Program-made: the position numbers and the translations under genes
Shown: positions 37,314 to 45,384 of the stretch, piece after piece
Numbering within the stretch: the stretch's first letter is position 1
Layout: the number at the start of each line of letters is the position of its first letter
The notes under the pieces: model-generated
Databases searched by the model: none
Told to the model about the DNA's origin: nothing
What the model saw: the letters and a program-made list of their open reading frames with translations, nothing else
From: Pontibacter cellulosilyticus
GTDB lineage: Bacteria; Bacteroidota; Bacteroidia; Cytophagales; Hymenobacteraceae
Reading direction: 5' to 3'
Assembly (NCBI RefSeq): GCF_014306105.1
Contig: NZ_JACRVF010000001.1
Coordinates: 310,001-374,000 of the forward strand
Length of the DNA: 64,000 bases

Positions 37314-37778
37314 TTAGAAAGTAGTGCGCTGGCCGGAGTACATCGATCTGTCTACACTTAGCATACCTGCGCCGCCAACTACCAAGGCCCAGGCCATACC
37401 GATAACCAGCAGGTGGAACTCATAACCTTGGCCGGCCTGGTCACCACTCCAGTTCATGAAGAAGCCGTAGGGGAGGTGCACCGTCATTATAATGCCAACA
37501 AAGAGGCAAAGTACACAAAATGCCCAAATGCGGGTCCAGAAGCCGATGATAAGGCAGATGCCGCCAACAAACTCGATAATGATTATAAGCCAGGCCATAA
37601 ATCCCGGCAACCCGGTCATCTGCTCAAAGGCACCCATAAATCCGGCGGGTCCGTGGCCTCCAAACCAACCCAACAGTTTCTGAGCGCCATGTGCCCAAAT
37701 CACAAGGCCCAGCATCACTCGCACAATAGTAAGGCTCCAGGTTTCGGGTGTAGTAAGTAATCTGTGCTTAAAGATCAT
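37314..37778 (-). CDS. DoxX-family membrane protein
   Basis: 154 residues with four membrane helices. The DoxX pattern is present: RVMLGLVIWAHGAQKLLGWFGGHG near residues 20-43, and the EFVGGICLIIGFWTRIWA second half. Function in Bacteroidota unknown; often linked to redox or thiosulfate metabolism. Convergent with the EncFtn-like gene. Confidence 0.93.
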   Translation of the reverse strand: MIFKHRLLTTPETWSLTIVRVMLGLVIWAHGAQKLLGWFGGHGPAGFMGAFEQMTGLPGFMAWLIIIIEFVGGICLIIGFWTRIWAFCVLCLFVGIIMTVHLPYGFFMNWSGDQAGQGYEFHLLVIGMAWALVVGGAGMLSVDRSMYSGQRTTF

Positions 37779-38209
37779 AGTTTGTTTATGTTTGACAGAT
37801 ATAAGCTATTACGCAAAAGCTATATGTTTGATATTTAGAAGCGTACGCTCATGAATGGCTGAAAACAAAACAGGGAGCCGGATAATATCCTGACTCCCTG
37901 TTTTCAACTCGGCTAAAAGTTGAAGCTATCTTTAAATTAAATATTGTCTACTTAGATTCTTGCACCAGGTTTCGGTTTTCAAAACACAACAAAGCTTGAA
38001 ATGGAATATGCTTTGTTTACCATGGATCTATACAAGATTTGGTAAATATAAGAAACGATGTGATAAGTTGTATGCTATACATACCATTAATCTTCTGAAT
38101 ATTAAGTATATCTACTTAAACTTGATGTTAATAAACTGATTAAATATAGATAGCATAACTATAGGGAATCTATTGTTATGTTGACTAAGTCAAAGGAGCA
38201 TCATAAAAT
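37779..38209. other. AT-rich intergenic region upstream of doxX and downstream of the TonB receptor gene
   Basis: 431 bp. Apart from a hairpin at 37861-37906 it is AT-rich (especially 37920-38200) with no supported gene. It holds the doxX promoter and a long 3' region of the receptor gene. Could hide a small RNA; I see no specific evidence. Confidence 0.5.
37861..37906 (-). terminator. Hairpin terminator between the TonB receptor and doxX genes
   Basis: Arms AAAACAGGGAG (37867-37877) and CTCCCTGTTTT (37894-37904). On the minus strand the T-rich arm is followed by TTTGTTTTC. About 300 bp after the receptor stop, so either a long 3' region precedes it or an unseen transcript uses it. Confidence 0.7.
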
Positions 38210-40483
38210 CTACATTAACCCGAACTTTAGGCCAACATAGAAGGTTCTGGGCCGGGCGGGTCCGTACACATAGTTGCTGTCGCGATTTTTGCCGATATCG
38301 AAGTCCTTCTGGTACTGGTTGAACATATTTTGCACCCCCATACTTAGCTGCAGGTCCTGCTTTATACTTTTAAGCGTGAAACGGTAAGCTAGCTTCAGGT
38401 TAGTTTCTACAAAGGTTGGTGAAGTATTAAGTACATCTTCCACTACGCCGGGAGCACCTCCAAAATGCGGCACCAGCATCGGCCCTGTAATTACGCCGGA
38501 CAGGGCTGTCGTAAAACGACTTTGCGGCAGCAGGGTAAACACATAATAGCCGTAGGTGTCGGGTGTGCGCAGGTAGGTTCTGGTTGGCCCAATTTCAGTA
38601 GACCATGCCACCGGGCTATCGTAGCGTGAGCGCTGCACAGTAAATCCGGACTCTAGCTGGAAAACCTGGTCATAGTTAAGGCGGCCTTCCAGTGTAATAC
38701 CCTTTACAGTTGAGTTACCACCGTTTTTACGCAGCAGCTGTTGGTTTCCGTTAGCATCTGTTCCTATCTCTTCCAACACAAAGGCATCGTAGAGGCGTGT
38801 GTAAAAGGCATCCAGCGTAAACCCATATATCATGTGCTCGCTAGGCTTATTAAAATCCACAGAGGCGTTCATGCTGCTAGAGGTCTCTTCTTTCAGGGTT
38901 GGATCTATCTGGATCAGTGAAATACCCCCTCCTGCAAAGGCAATGTGCAGGTCTGTCTCAAAAGCTTGTGGCGCTTTAAATCCTCTTGCGTAAGATGCCC
39001 TAAACTGCGTGGTACTGCCGAGCTTATACACTGCACTTATGCGTGGAGTGTAAACCAACCTGTCAACGTTTGTGTGTTTATTGGCTCTTACGCCGGACAG
39101 TATGGTTATGGCTGGCGATACATCCCAATCACTCTGCAGGAAAAAACCGGTCAGGTTTGTCCGCTGGTCGATCAGGTAGTTATAGGCTTCTATTTGGTCA
39201 TAAGTATAATCATAGAGATGCTCTGCACCGGCAGTAAAGGTGTTGGTGCCACCAAAGAAGCTATGCGATGTATAGTTATACTGAAAGCCGCCTTGCAAAG
39301 TATGGTTTTTGGAGTTGCCCCAACCGTCTGCCTGGTCAATGCCGGTGTAATGAACACGCTTTGTGTTTTGGGCAGCAGCATACAAGCTATAAGAGGTTTT
39401 GCCGCTTTTGGCACGGTGCTCGTAATTTACTCCTCCAACCAGAATGTCATGAATACGGTACTCCGACTGGTCTGCCTGATCGGCGGGTTCATCTAGTTTG
39501 TTGCCGCCGTGCCGTACTTCGTGTATGCTCCAACCGTTTATTTCCAGCTTGTCCAGCTCGCTGGGCTTAACATATGAGTTAAACCCAAAGGAGTTGTTCT
39601 TTAGTTTAGACAGTTCCGAAAATCCGTCGCCGTTTGCATCATAAGCTTCTCTATCGCGGTGTGAGCCGAAAAAAGAAATGCCTGCGTTCTGCTCCTCGTT
39701 TACCACATTTACATTTGCGTTAAAGAAATTCTCCCATGCTTTGTTACCCACTAAGGATGTATTTGAAGCTAAAGTATAAGAACTTTCCTGTGGCTCTTTG
39801 GTGATGATGTTGACGGTGCCGGCAATGGCGCTGGAGCCATATAAAACTGAGCCTCCGCCACGTACAACCTCCACGCGCTCAATCATGTTGGTTGGTATCT
39901 GCTCCAGTCCATACAAACTCATCAGCGAAGTAAAAATTGGCCTACTGTTTACCAGTAGCTGCGAATAGGAGCCGCCCAAGCCATTCATGCGGAGTTGGGT
40001 GTAGTTGCAGGTCTGGCAGTCGGTTTCCATGCGCAGGCCCGGCTGAAAGCATAAGCCTTCTGAAAGCGTATTGGACTGGGTAAGGTTAAAGGTTCTGCTA
40101 TCGAATACATTTACCGCTACCGGGCTTTCGAGTCGGCGACGTGCGGTGCGCGTGCCTGTTACCACAACCTCGTTTAAAGTAGCATCGGCCTGGGTTACTT
40201 TTATACTTAGTTTCTCAGTTTTACCGGCCTCTAAAAGTATACTTTGTTCGTGTGGTTTATAGCCGATCGCCATAACTACCAACTGGTAACTACCCGGCTC
40301 AATGTCTTTTATTTCGAAGCGGCCAATCTCATTTGTAGATGCTCCCCACTTTGTACCCTTAAGCATAACCGTAGCATAGGTTATCGCACCAGCGTTTGAG
40401 CTAACATTGCCAATTACAGTAGACGATTGAGCTATTGATAGGAGAGGAATAAATGAGAGAAGTAGTATTAAAATATATTTCAT
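38210..40483 (-). CDS. TonB-dependent outer-membrane receptor
   Basis: 757 residues: signal peptide (~1-18), a carboxypeptidase-regulatory-like domain (~20-105), TonB plug (~110-235, with VNVFDSRTF and QLRMNGLGGSYSQ), and a 22-strand barrel ending in FYVGLKFGLM. The plug carries a TDCQTC cysteine pair. The type resembles ferric siderophore/colicin receptors (CirA/HmuR-like); substrate unknown. A perfect palindrome just upstream (40533-40554) suggests metal-dependent control. Confidence 0.93.
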   Translation of the reverse strand: MKYILILLLSFIPLLSIAQSSTVIGNVSSNAGAITYATVMLKGTKWGASTNEIGRFEIKDIEPGSYQLVVMAIGYKPHEQSILLEAGKTEKLSIKVTQADATLNEVVVTGTRTARRRLESPVAVNVFDSRTFNLTQSNTLSEGLCFQPGLRMETDCQTCNYTQLRMNGLGGSYSQLLVNSRPIFTSLMSLYGLEQIPTNMIERVEVVRGGGSVLYGSSAIAGTVNIITKEPQESSYTLASNTSLVGNKAWENFFNANVNVVNEEQNAGISFFGSHRDREAYDANGDGFSELSKLKNNSFGFNSYVKPSELDKLEINGWSIHEVRHGGNKLDEPADQADQSEYRIHDILVGGVNYEHRAKSGKTSYSLYAAAQNTKRVHYTGIDQADGWGNSKNHTLQGGFQYNYTSHSFFGGTNTFTAGAEHLYDYTYDQIEAYNYLIDQRTNLTGFFLQSDWDVSPAITILSGVRANKHTNVDRLVYTPRISAVYKLGSTTQFRASYARGFKAPQAFETDLHIAFAGGGISLIQIDPTLKEETSSSMNASVDFNKPSEHMIYGFTLDAFYTRLYDAFVLEEIGTDANGNQQLLRKNGGNSTVKGITLEGRLNYDQVFQLESGFTVQRSRYDSPVAWSTEIGPTRTYLRTPDTYGYYVFTLLPQSRFTTALSGVITGPMLVPHFGGAPGVVEDVLNTSPTFVETNLKLAYRFTLKSIKQDLQLSMGVQNMFNQYQKDFDIGKNRDSNYVYGPARPRTFYVGLKFGLM

Positions 40484-40532
40484 ATAATAATTTATACTTA
40501 TGGTTATTGATTAATTAGTAACGCAAAAGTAT

Positions 40533-40554
40533 TATTTTAGATTTATCTAAAATA
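40533..40554. promoter_or_regulatory. Candidate metal-regulator operator (10-2-10 perfect inverted repeat)
   Basis: TATTTTAGAT-TT-ATCTAAAATA, 50 bp upstream of the TonB receptor start. The TTTAGAT/ATCTAAA half-sites recall operators of DtxR/MntR-type regulators (TTAGG-type half-sites in DtxR itself). Regulator identity is inference; a Fur-type site is an alternative. Confidence 0.6.
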
Positions 40555-40595
40555 TAAATTAGTAATATCTTTTATCTATCACCTGTAATAAAAAC

Positions 40596-40631
40596 AAAAG
40601 GGACTGCCAATTTAGTAGCAGTCCCTTTTGA
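40596..40631 (-). terminator. Intrinsic terminator of the sirtuin gene
   Basis: Arms AAAAGGGACTGC (40596-40607) and GCAGTCCCTTTT (40618-40629), perfect over 12 bp, ending in TTTTG and a T-rich tract on the minus strand. It lies between the sirtuin stop and the operator of the receptor gene. Confidence 0.88.
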
Positions 40632-40646
40632 AATAGTTGGTCTAAT

Positions 40647-41342
40647 TTACAGGTATTTCTCCCGAAGTATGGCTGCAACCTTTTCCATGCCGGTTGTTGC
40701 CTTTTCTTCATACAGATGCAGATTAAGCCTTTTTCTTATATCAGGCAACTTAGGATCTACTACAAATATTGGTGCATCATCATCTACAAAGTCAACTAAG
40801 CTGGCAGCCGGATAAACAACCAAAGAGGTGCCTACTACCAGAAAAATATCAGCTTGTACAGTTTCTTCCATAGCTTTCTCCATCATGGGCACAGCTTCTC
40901 CAAACCATACTATATTGGGTCTCAGTTGTGATCCACGTTCACATTTATCACCTAAGTTAAGCTCCCAACCCTCTATTGGGTAGATCAGGTTTGGGTCGAG
41001 GGTGCTGCGGCTTTCGAACAGTTTGCCATGCAGGTGAATGATGTTGGTTGATCCGGCTCTTTCGTGCAGGTCGTCTACGTTTTGGGTAATGATGCGCACA
41101 TCAAAATCTTTCTCCAGATCGGCCAGTGTCTTGTGTCCGGTGTTAGGATGTACGGTGTGCGCATTTTTGCGACGCTGGTTGTAGAAGTCGAGCACCAGTT
41201 CAGGGTTTTTGCGCCAGCCTTGTGGCGACGCTACATCCATCACATCGTGTCCTTCCCAAAGGCCGTTTGCATCTCTGAAAGTGGCAATTCCACTCTCTGC
41301 ACTAATACCGGCTCCTGTTAATACTACCAGTCTCTTTTTCAT
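40647..41342 (-). CDS. cobB: NAD-dependent protein deacylase (sirtuin) without zinc cysteines
   Basis: 231 residues. NAD-binding GAGISAESGIATFR near 11-24, the catalytic HLHGKLF histidine, TQNVDDLHERAG, and FGEAVP. The zinc-binding Cys4 module between HG and RPNIVWFGE is lost: only one cysteine remains in that stretch. This loss is known among Bacteroidota CobB proteins. Cytoplasmic lysine deacylation. Confidence 0.93.
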   Translation of the reverse strand: MKKRLVVLTGAGISAESGIATFRDANGLWEGHDVMDVASPQGWRKNPELVLDFYNQRRKNAHTVHPNTGHKTLADLEKDFDVRIITQNVDDLHERAGSTNIIHLHGKLFESRSTLDPNLIYPIEGWELNLGDKCERGSQLRPNIVWFGEAVPMMEKAMEETVQADIFLVVGTSLVVYPAASLVDFVDDDAPIFVVDPKLPDIRKRLNLHLYEEKATTGMEKVAAILREKYL

Positions 41343-41482
41343 AGGATATGCTTTTTGCTTTACTAGCTAACTTACGAAAAGGCTTACAAAGTATAAAAGA
41401 GCATACTGATAAACATGAGGCACAAGTTACACATAACCTTTAACAGCAGCACAGTTTATACTTGTAGTAAAGCATTTAACAT

Positions 41483-41938
41483 ATGCAGGCAATTATCTTC
41501 TGTGGCATACAAGGCAGTGGCAAAAGCACCTTTTACAAAGAGCGTTTCTTCGATACGCACCTGCGCATTAGCCTGGACCAGTTACGCACCCGGAACAGAG
41601 AAGCAGTCTTTCTGGAGGCATGCCTGCGCACGCAATTACGCTTTGTAGTAGACAATACAAATCCTACCATAGTTGAGCGGAGTAAGTATATACAGTTGGC
41701 TAAAGAAGCTAAGTATGAGGTAATCTGTTACTTTTTTGAAAGCAATACTTCTGTGGCTCTTGCCCGAAACAACCAACGCAGCGGCCGTTTTAAAGTACCG
41801 GAGAAAGGACTTTACGGAACATTAAAACGTTTGCAGGTGCCTACACTTAGCGAGGGGTTTGACCAGCTGTACCGTGTGCACTTGCTGCCAACCGGCACTT
41901 ATGAGGTACACCCAATGGATGACTCACCGTTGGATTAA
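41483..41938 (+). CDS. AAA/P-loop kinase, polynucleotide-kinase-like
   Basis: 151 residues. Walker A GIQGSGKST at ~7-15 right after the start, a DNTNPT motif near 59, and an arginine-rich lid (ARNNQRSGRFKVPEKG). This matches small bacterial P-loop kinases related to the kinase domain of T4 Pnk. Substrate unknown. No partner genes adjacent. Confidence 0.88.
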   Translation: MQAIIFCGIQGSGKSTFYKERFFDTHLRISLDQLRTRNREAVFLEACLRTQLRFVVDNTNPTIVERSKYIQLAKEAKYEVICYFFESNTSVALARNNQRSGRFKVPEKGLYGTLKRLQVPTLSEGFDQLYRVHLLPTGTYEVHPMDDSPLD

Positions 41939-42199
41939 TGCTTTAGGTTTTCAATGTAAATGTTTATCCATTACTGAACCCCTTAGTTAACGCGAATTTA
42001 CTTACTCCTCTATACTCTACCATTTTCTTAATGAACTACTAGCTAACGGAATAAATTTTTCAGCAACAGTAGTGAAGGTGTTGTGATAGTCCAAGGTGCA
42101 CAGATAAGTTAGCAGCTATTGCTTGCAGCAAAAAGTATTCTAAAAAAGTGCTTAGGCATTATACTTGCCAGTGTAGTATATTCGCTAAATTTTTGGAAG

Positions 42200-43414
42200 A
42201 TGATTAAAAGAAGTGAGCGCCTGAACAATGTGTCGTATGACCTGTGCGGACCTCTATATGAGAGAGCAAAAGAACTGGAAGTGCTAGGGCACAAAATAAT
42301 CAAGTTAAATATTGGAAACCCAGCGCCGTTTGGTTTTGATGCGCCGACGGCAGTTACAGAACAGATAATTAGAAGCCTCAGCCAAGCACAAGGATATTCT
42401 GATCACAAAGGATTGCTTAGTGCACGCGAGGCCATCAAACGTTATTATACTGCCAAAGACATTAAAAACATTCATACCGAAGATATTTGCCTTGGAAATG
42501 GTGTGAGCGAACTGATTATGCAGGCGGTGCAGGCGCTGCTGAACGACGGGGACGAGGTACTAGTGCCATCCCCAGACTACCCACTCTGGACAGCTGCTGT
42601 GCGTTTCGCTGGAGGCAAGGCTGTGCATTACCGCTGCGACGAAGAAGCAGACTGGTATCCAGATCTGAACGACATCAAAAGCAAGATCAATAGCAGGACA
42701 AGAGCTATCGTGATCATTAATCCAAATAACCCTACGGGTGCTGTATACTCTCAAGAACTGTTGCAGGAGTTGGTAAAGTTGGCAGAGGAGCATAACCTGG
42801 TGCTGTTTTCCGACGAGATTTATGACAAGATCCTGTACGACAATACAATTTATACTTCAACAGCTACTTTATCCGAGGAGGTGCTTTGTGTTACCTTTGG
42901 CGGCCTATCTAAGAATTACTTAGCAGCGGGTTTCAGGGCAGGTTGGATGCTGGTTAGCGGCGCCAAGCATAAAGCAAAGGCTTACCTAGATGGCCTAAAC
43001 ACGATGGCTAGCCTGCGCGTGTGCAGCAATGTGCCTGCTCAGTTTGCTATTGAAACAGCCCTGGAAGGCGAACAGACTATACTTGATCTTACCTTGCCAA
43101 CCGGACGTTTAGGCCAGCAGCGCGCCATTACCTACGAAAAGCTAACAGCAATACCTGGCATCACCTGCGTAAAGCCAATGGGTGCTTTTTATATGTTCCC
43201 GAAGCTGGACGTGAAGAAGTTCAACATCGAAAGCGACCAGCATTTTGCCCTTGACCTGCTTATAGAGCAGCATGTGCTGTTAGTGCCGGGCACCGGCTTC
43301 AACTTCCAGCAGTACGACCACTTCCGGGTAGTATACCTGCCAGAGCCAACTGAGCTGAGTAATACACTGGACAGGCTTACAAATTTCCTAAAGACGTATC
43401 AGCAACAGTTTTAA
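42200..43414 (+). CDS. alaA: Alanine aminotransferase-type PLP aminotransferase
   Basis: About 404 residues from the ATG at 42200 (MIKRSERLNNVSYDLCGPL), where AlaA-type enzymes begin; the 27-residue extension of the longer frame (from 42119) is hydrophobic and unsupported, and TTTTGGAAG precedes the chosen start. PLP lysine in TFGGLSKNYLAAGFRAGW; NPNNPTG near 175. Converts pyruvate and glutamate to alanine and 2-oxoglutarate. Confidence 0.93.
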   Translation: MIKRSERLNNVSYDLCGPLYERAKELEVLGHKIIKLNIGNPAPFGFDAPTAVTEQIIRSLSQAQGYSDHKGLLSAREAIKRYYTAKDIKNIHTEDICLGNGVSELIMQAVQALLNDGDEVLVPSPDYPLWTAAVRFAGGKAVHYRCDEEADWYPDLNDIKSKINSRTRAIVIINPNNPTGAVYSQELLQELVKLAEEHNLVLFSDEIYDKILYDNTIYTSTATLSEEVLCVTFGGLSKNYLAAGFRAGWMLVSGAKHKAKAYLDGLNTMASLRVCSNVPAQFAIETALEGEQTILDLTLPTGRLGQQRAITYEKLTAIPGITCVKPMGAFYMFPKLDVKKFNIESDQHFALDLLIEQHVLLVPGTGFNFQQYDHFRVVYLPEPTELSNTLDRLTNFLKTYQQQF

Positions 43415-43447
43415 AAACCTTGGCCATTGCGGCTATTGATTAACGTG

Positions 43448-43490
43448 CATGCCAGTTTAGGTTAATATAAGCTTAAACTGGCATGTTTTA
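43448..43490 (+). terminator. Intrinsic terminator of alaA
   Basis: Arms CATGCCAGTTTA (43448-43459) and TAAACTGGCATG (43474-43485) are perfect over 12 bp, then TTTTATT. The T-tract includes the stop codon of the convergent carbonic anhydrase gene. Confidence 0.9.
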
Positions 43491-44249
43491 TTCTACAAAG
43501 GTTACAATGCCGGTTTCCATATCATAAAAGGCACCAACAATTTTTATCTCGTTCTTGTCGGCCATTTCTCTAAGTATAGGGCTCCGCTGTTTTATGTTTT
43601 GAACAGTGTTTGCAACATTGGCCTTAGATACATGGTTGACATACCCTTTATTCTTACTTGTTCTTTCTCCTTGGTAGTCCTGCGTCAGCAGTACAACCGG
43701 GCGTATATTTTCCAGCATCGCTGTGATGTTTCCCATCTTCACGTCGTCTATGGCCGCCTGTACAGCACCGCAGCTTTCGTGGCCCATCACCACAATTAGT
43801 TTAGAACCAGCCACCTTGCATCCAAACTCCATGCTGCCCAAGATGTCCTCGTTTACAAAATTGCCGGCCACCCGGGCTACAAACACATCGCCTATTCCTT
43901 TATCGAACACATCTTCTACGGGTATCCTACTGTCCAGGCAAGATAACACAACAGCCTTTGGATACTGACCTATGGCACTGGCCCTGACTTGTGCAGAGTG
44001 GTTGCGCCTGGTTAGGTCGTTGTTACGGAATCGTTGGTTTCCTTCTTTGAAACTTTGTAGCACAGCGTCAGGAGTAAGGGCAGCCTGCTCTTCAGCTGTG
44101 AGCACCCTTTCTATTAGGCCTTGGTCTTGATTAACCTCTGTAGCACGCTGAGCAGTTGGGGCATTTTCCGTCTCGTTGGTAGTTTTACAAGATGGAAGTG
44201 CCAAGCAATAGCTGCAAACTGCTATGCAATAGATTAATGACTTTTTCAT
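43488..44249 (-). CDS. Beta-class carbonic anhydrase, lipoprotein
   Basis: About 253 residues from the ATG 44247-44249 (MKKSLIYCIAV); the longer frame adds 31 residues that overlap the upstream gene and lack family similarity. A signal peptide ends in the lipobox LALPSC, so the enzyme is predicted to be membrane-anchored outside the cytoplasm. Zinc ligands: the cysteine of SCLDSR, the histidine and cysteine of GHESCGA. It begins 4 bp after the stop of the DUF2490 gene. Confidence 0.92.
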   Translation of the reverse strand: MKKSLIYCIAVCSYCLALPSCKTTNETENAPTAQRATEVNQDQGLIERVLTAEEQAALTPDAVLQSFKEGNQRFRNNDLTRRNHSAQVRASAIGQYPKAVVLSCLDSRIPVEDVFDKGIGDVFVARVAGNFVNEDILGSMEFGCKVAGSKLIVVMGHESCGAVQAAIDDVKMGNITAMLENIRPVVLLTQDYQGERTSKNKGYVNHVSKANVANTVQNIKQRSPILREMADKNEIKIVGAFYDMETGIVTFVE

Positions 44250-44253
44250 GGTT

Positions 44254-44931
44254 TTAGTCTTTAGAAAATGGGATGTTGTTAAATAGGACAATCTGCACCT
44301 GTTCCCGGTGCCGGTTTTCAAGTATCTGCGACATAAAACCAAGTTCAGCTCTTAAATATTTATTGATTGTGTAGCCTAAGGCGCTGTACAGGCGGTTTCT
44401 GTCGTAGAGGGGAGAGGTATCGTTAATGAATATTTCGTTGTAAGCAGACAGGTAGATAGTTTTAGGCACCATTTCTCTATTCGTGAGCGGCACGTTAACA
44501 GACAGAAAATACCTGTAGCGCATCTTGAAGTCTGTATCTTCTATAAACCGTTGTTCGATGCGGTACCTGTGCTGCAGGTAAAAGCGGCTAAACTGTTGTC
44601 GGGTAATAAACTGCTGGAAAATACGGTGCTCCGAAACACTTCTTTTGCTATCTGTACCAAGTATATAAGGTTCAGAAAGGATGTAGGCATATCCTAGAAG
44701 CAGGTTATTATTTGCCGGTGTAAGGTTATACCCTATACCTGTTCTAAGCAGGAGTTGCTCAAGATCTCCTGCTGCATTGTAATTGCGGTATTGAACTTCG
44801 TTGTGCCAGTTCCATTTTGTATTAAACTGTTGGCTACCGATATAGATATACCAACTGCCCACGCTACTACTTTGTGCCCATGTGCATAAACTTACACACA
44901 TAAATAAAGCAAAAGTATAAAGCCGTTTCAT
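44254..44931 (-). CDS. DUF2490 outer-membrane beta-barrel protein
   Basis: 225 residues: signal peptide ending TWAQ, then amphipathic strands rich in aromatic residues (WNWHNEVQYRNY, LQHRYRIEQRF, RYRYFLSVNVPL). Matches DUF2490. Forms an operon with the lipoprotein carbonic anhydrase, which suggests a joint envelope role; this is inference. Confidence 0.88.
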   Translation of the reverse strand: MKRLYTFALFMCVSLCTWAQSSSVGSWYIYIGSQQFNTKWNWHNEVQYRNYNAAGDLEQLLLRTGIGYNLTPANNNLLLGYAYILSEPYILGTDSKRSVSEHRIFQQFITRQQFSRFYLQHRYRIEQRFIEDTDFKMRYRYFLSVNVPLTNREMVPKTIYLSAYNEIFINDTSPLYDRNRLYSALGYTINKYLRAELGFMSQILENRHREQVQIVLFNNIPFSKD

Positions 44932-45304
44932 CTCACATATAGCTTAATAGCGAAGGTTAATCTATCTCAAATCATGTCAGCACTAGTATGGGTGGTTTAT
45001 CTTATAACCACTATCAATATCATAAGTTTTTATTTAATTTTATTATGAGATGTATAAACAACAGTTTATATAATTTAATATAATAAATTATTGTAGTGCA
45101 TCTTTAAAGAGTTTGAATCTCAATAGTGGAAGCATTTAGCATAGCAAATTCCTATGTTCATTTTATGGAACATGAATGGCTAAAGCATAACATATAAGAT
45201 GTAAAAAATCTAGAGCGCTTTTTGCTAATTTATTTTAACAATTGTGCTGTAGCAAAATTCGAGGTTAGTACTAACAACTAAACTGATATCCCAGAAGATA
45301 GAAC
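44932..45304. other. AT-rich intergenic region, no gene seen
   Basis: About 370 bp of very AT-rich DNA (most of 44990-45250) between the DUF2490 start and the terminator of the M2 peptidase gene. It contains a small inverted repeat GTGGTT...AACCAC near 44990-45020. It holds the DUF2490 promoter; nothing else is supported. Confidence 0.5.
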
Positions 45305-45341
45305 TACAAAAAAGCCGCAGCTGATAACCTGCTGCGGCTTC
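45305..45341 (-). terminator. Intrinsic terminator of the M2 peptidase gene
   Basis: Arms AAGCCGCAG (45312-45320) and CTGCGGCTT (45332-45340) with a T-run on the minus strand. Confidence 0.88.
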
Positions 45342-45384
45342 TCCTTTTTGGGGTTAATCCCTCTAGTACTAAAATGACTGCAAC

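Noticed and set aside
42119..42199. 27-residue hydrophobic N-terminal extension of AlaA
   Set aside because: AlaA-type enzymes start at the internal methionine and are cytoplasmic; the extension covers the likely promoter and leader.
44932..45304. Small RNA gene in the AT-rich gap
   Set aside because: Only low-complexity AT-rich DNA and one short inverted repeat are visible; no promoter-terminator pair.
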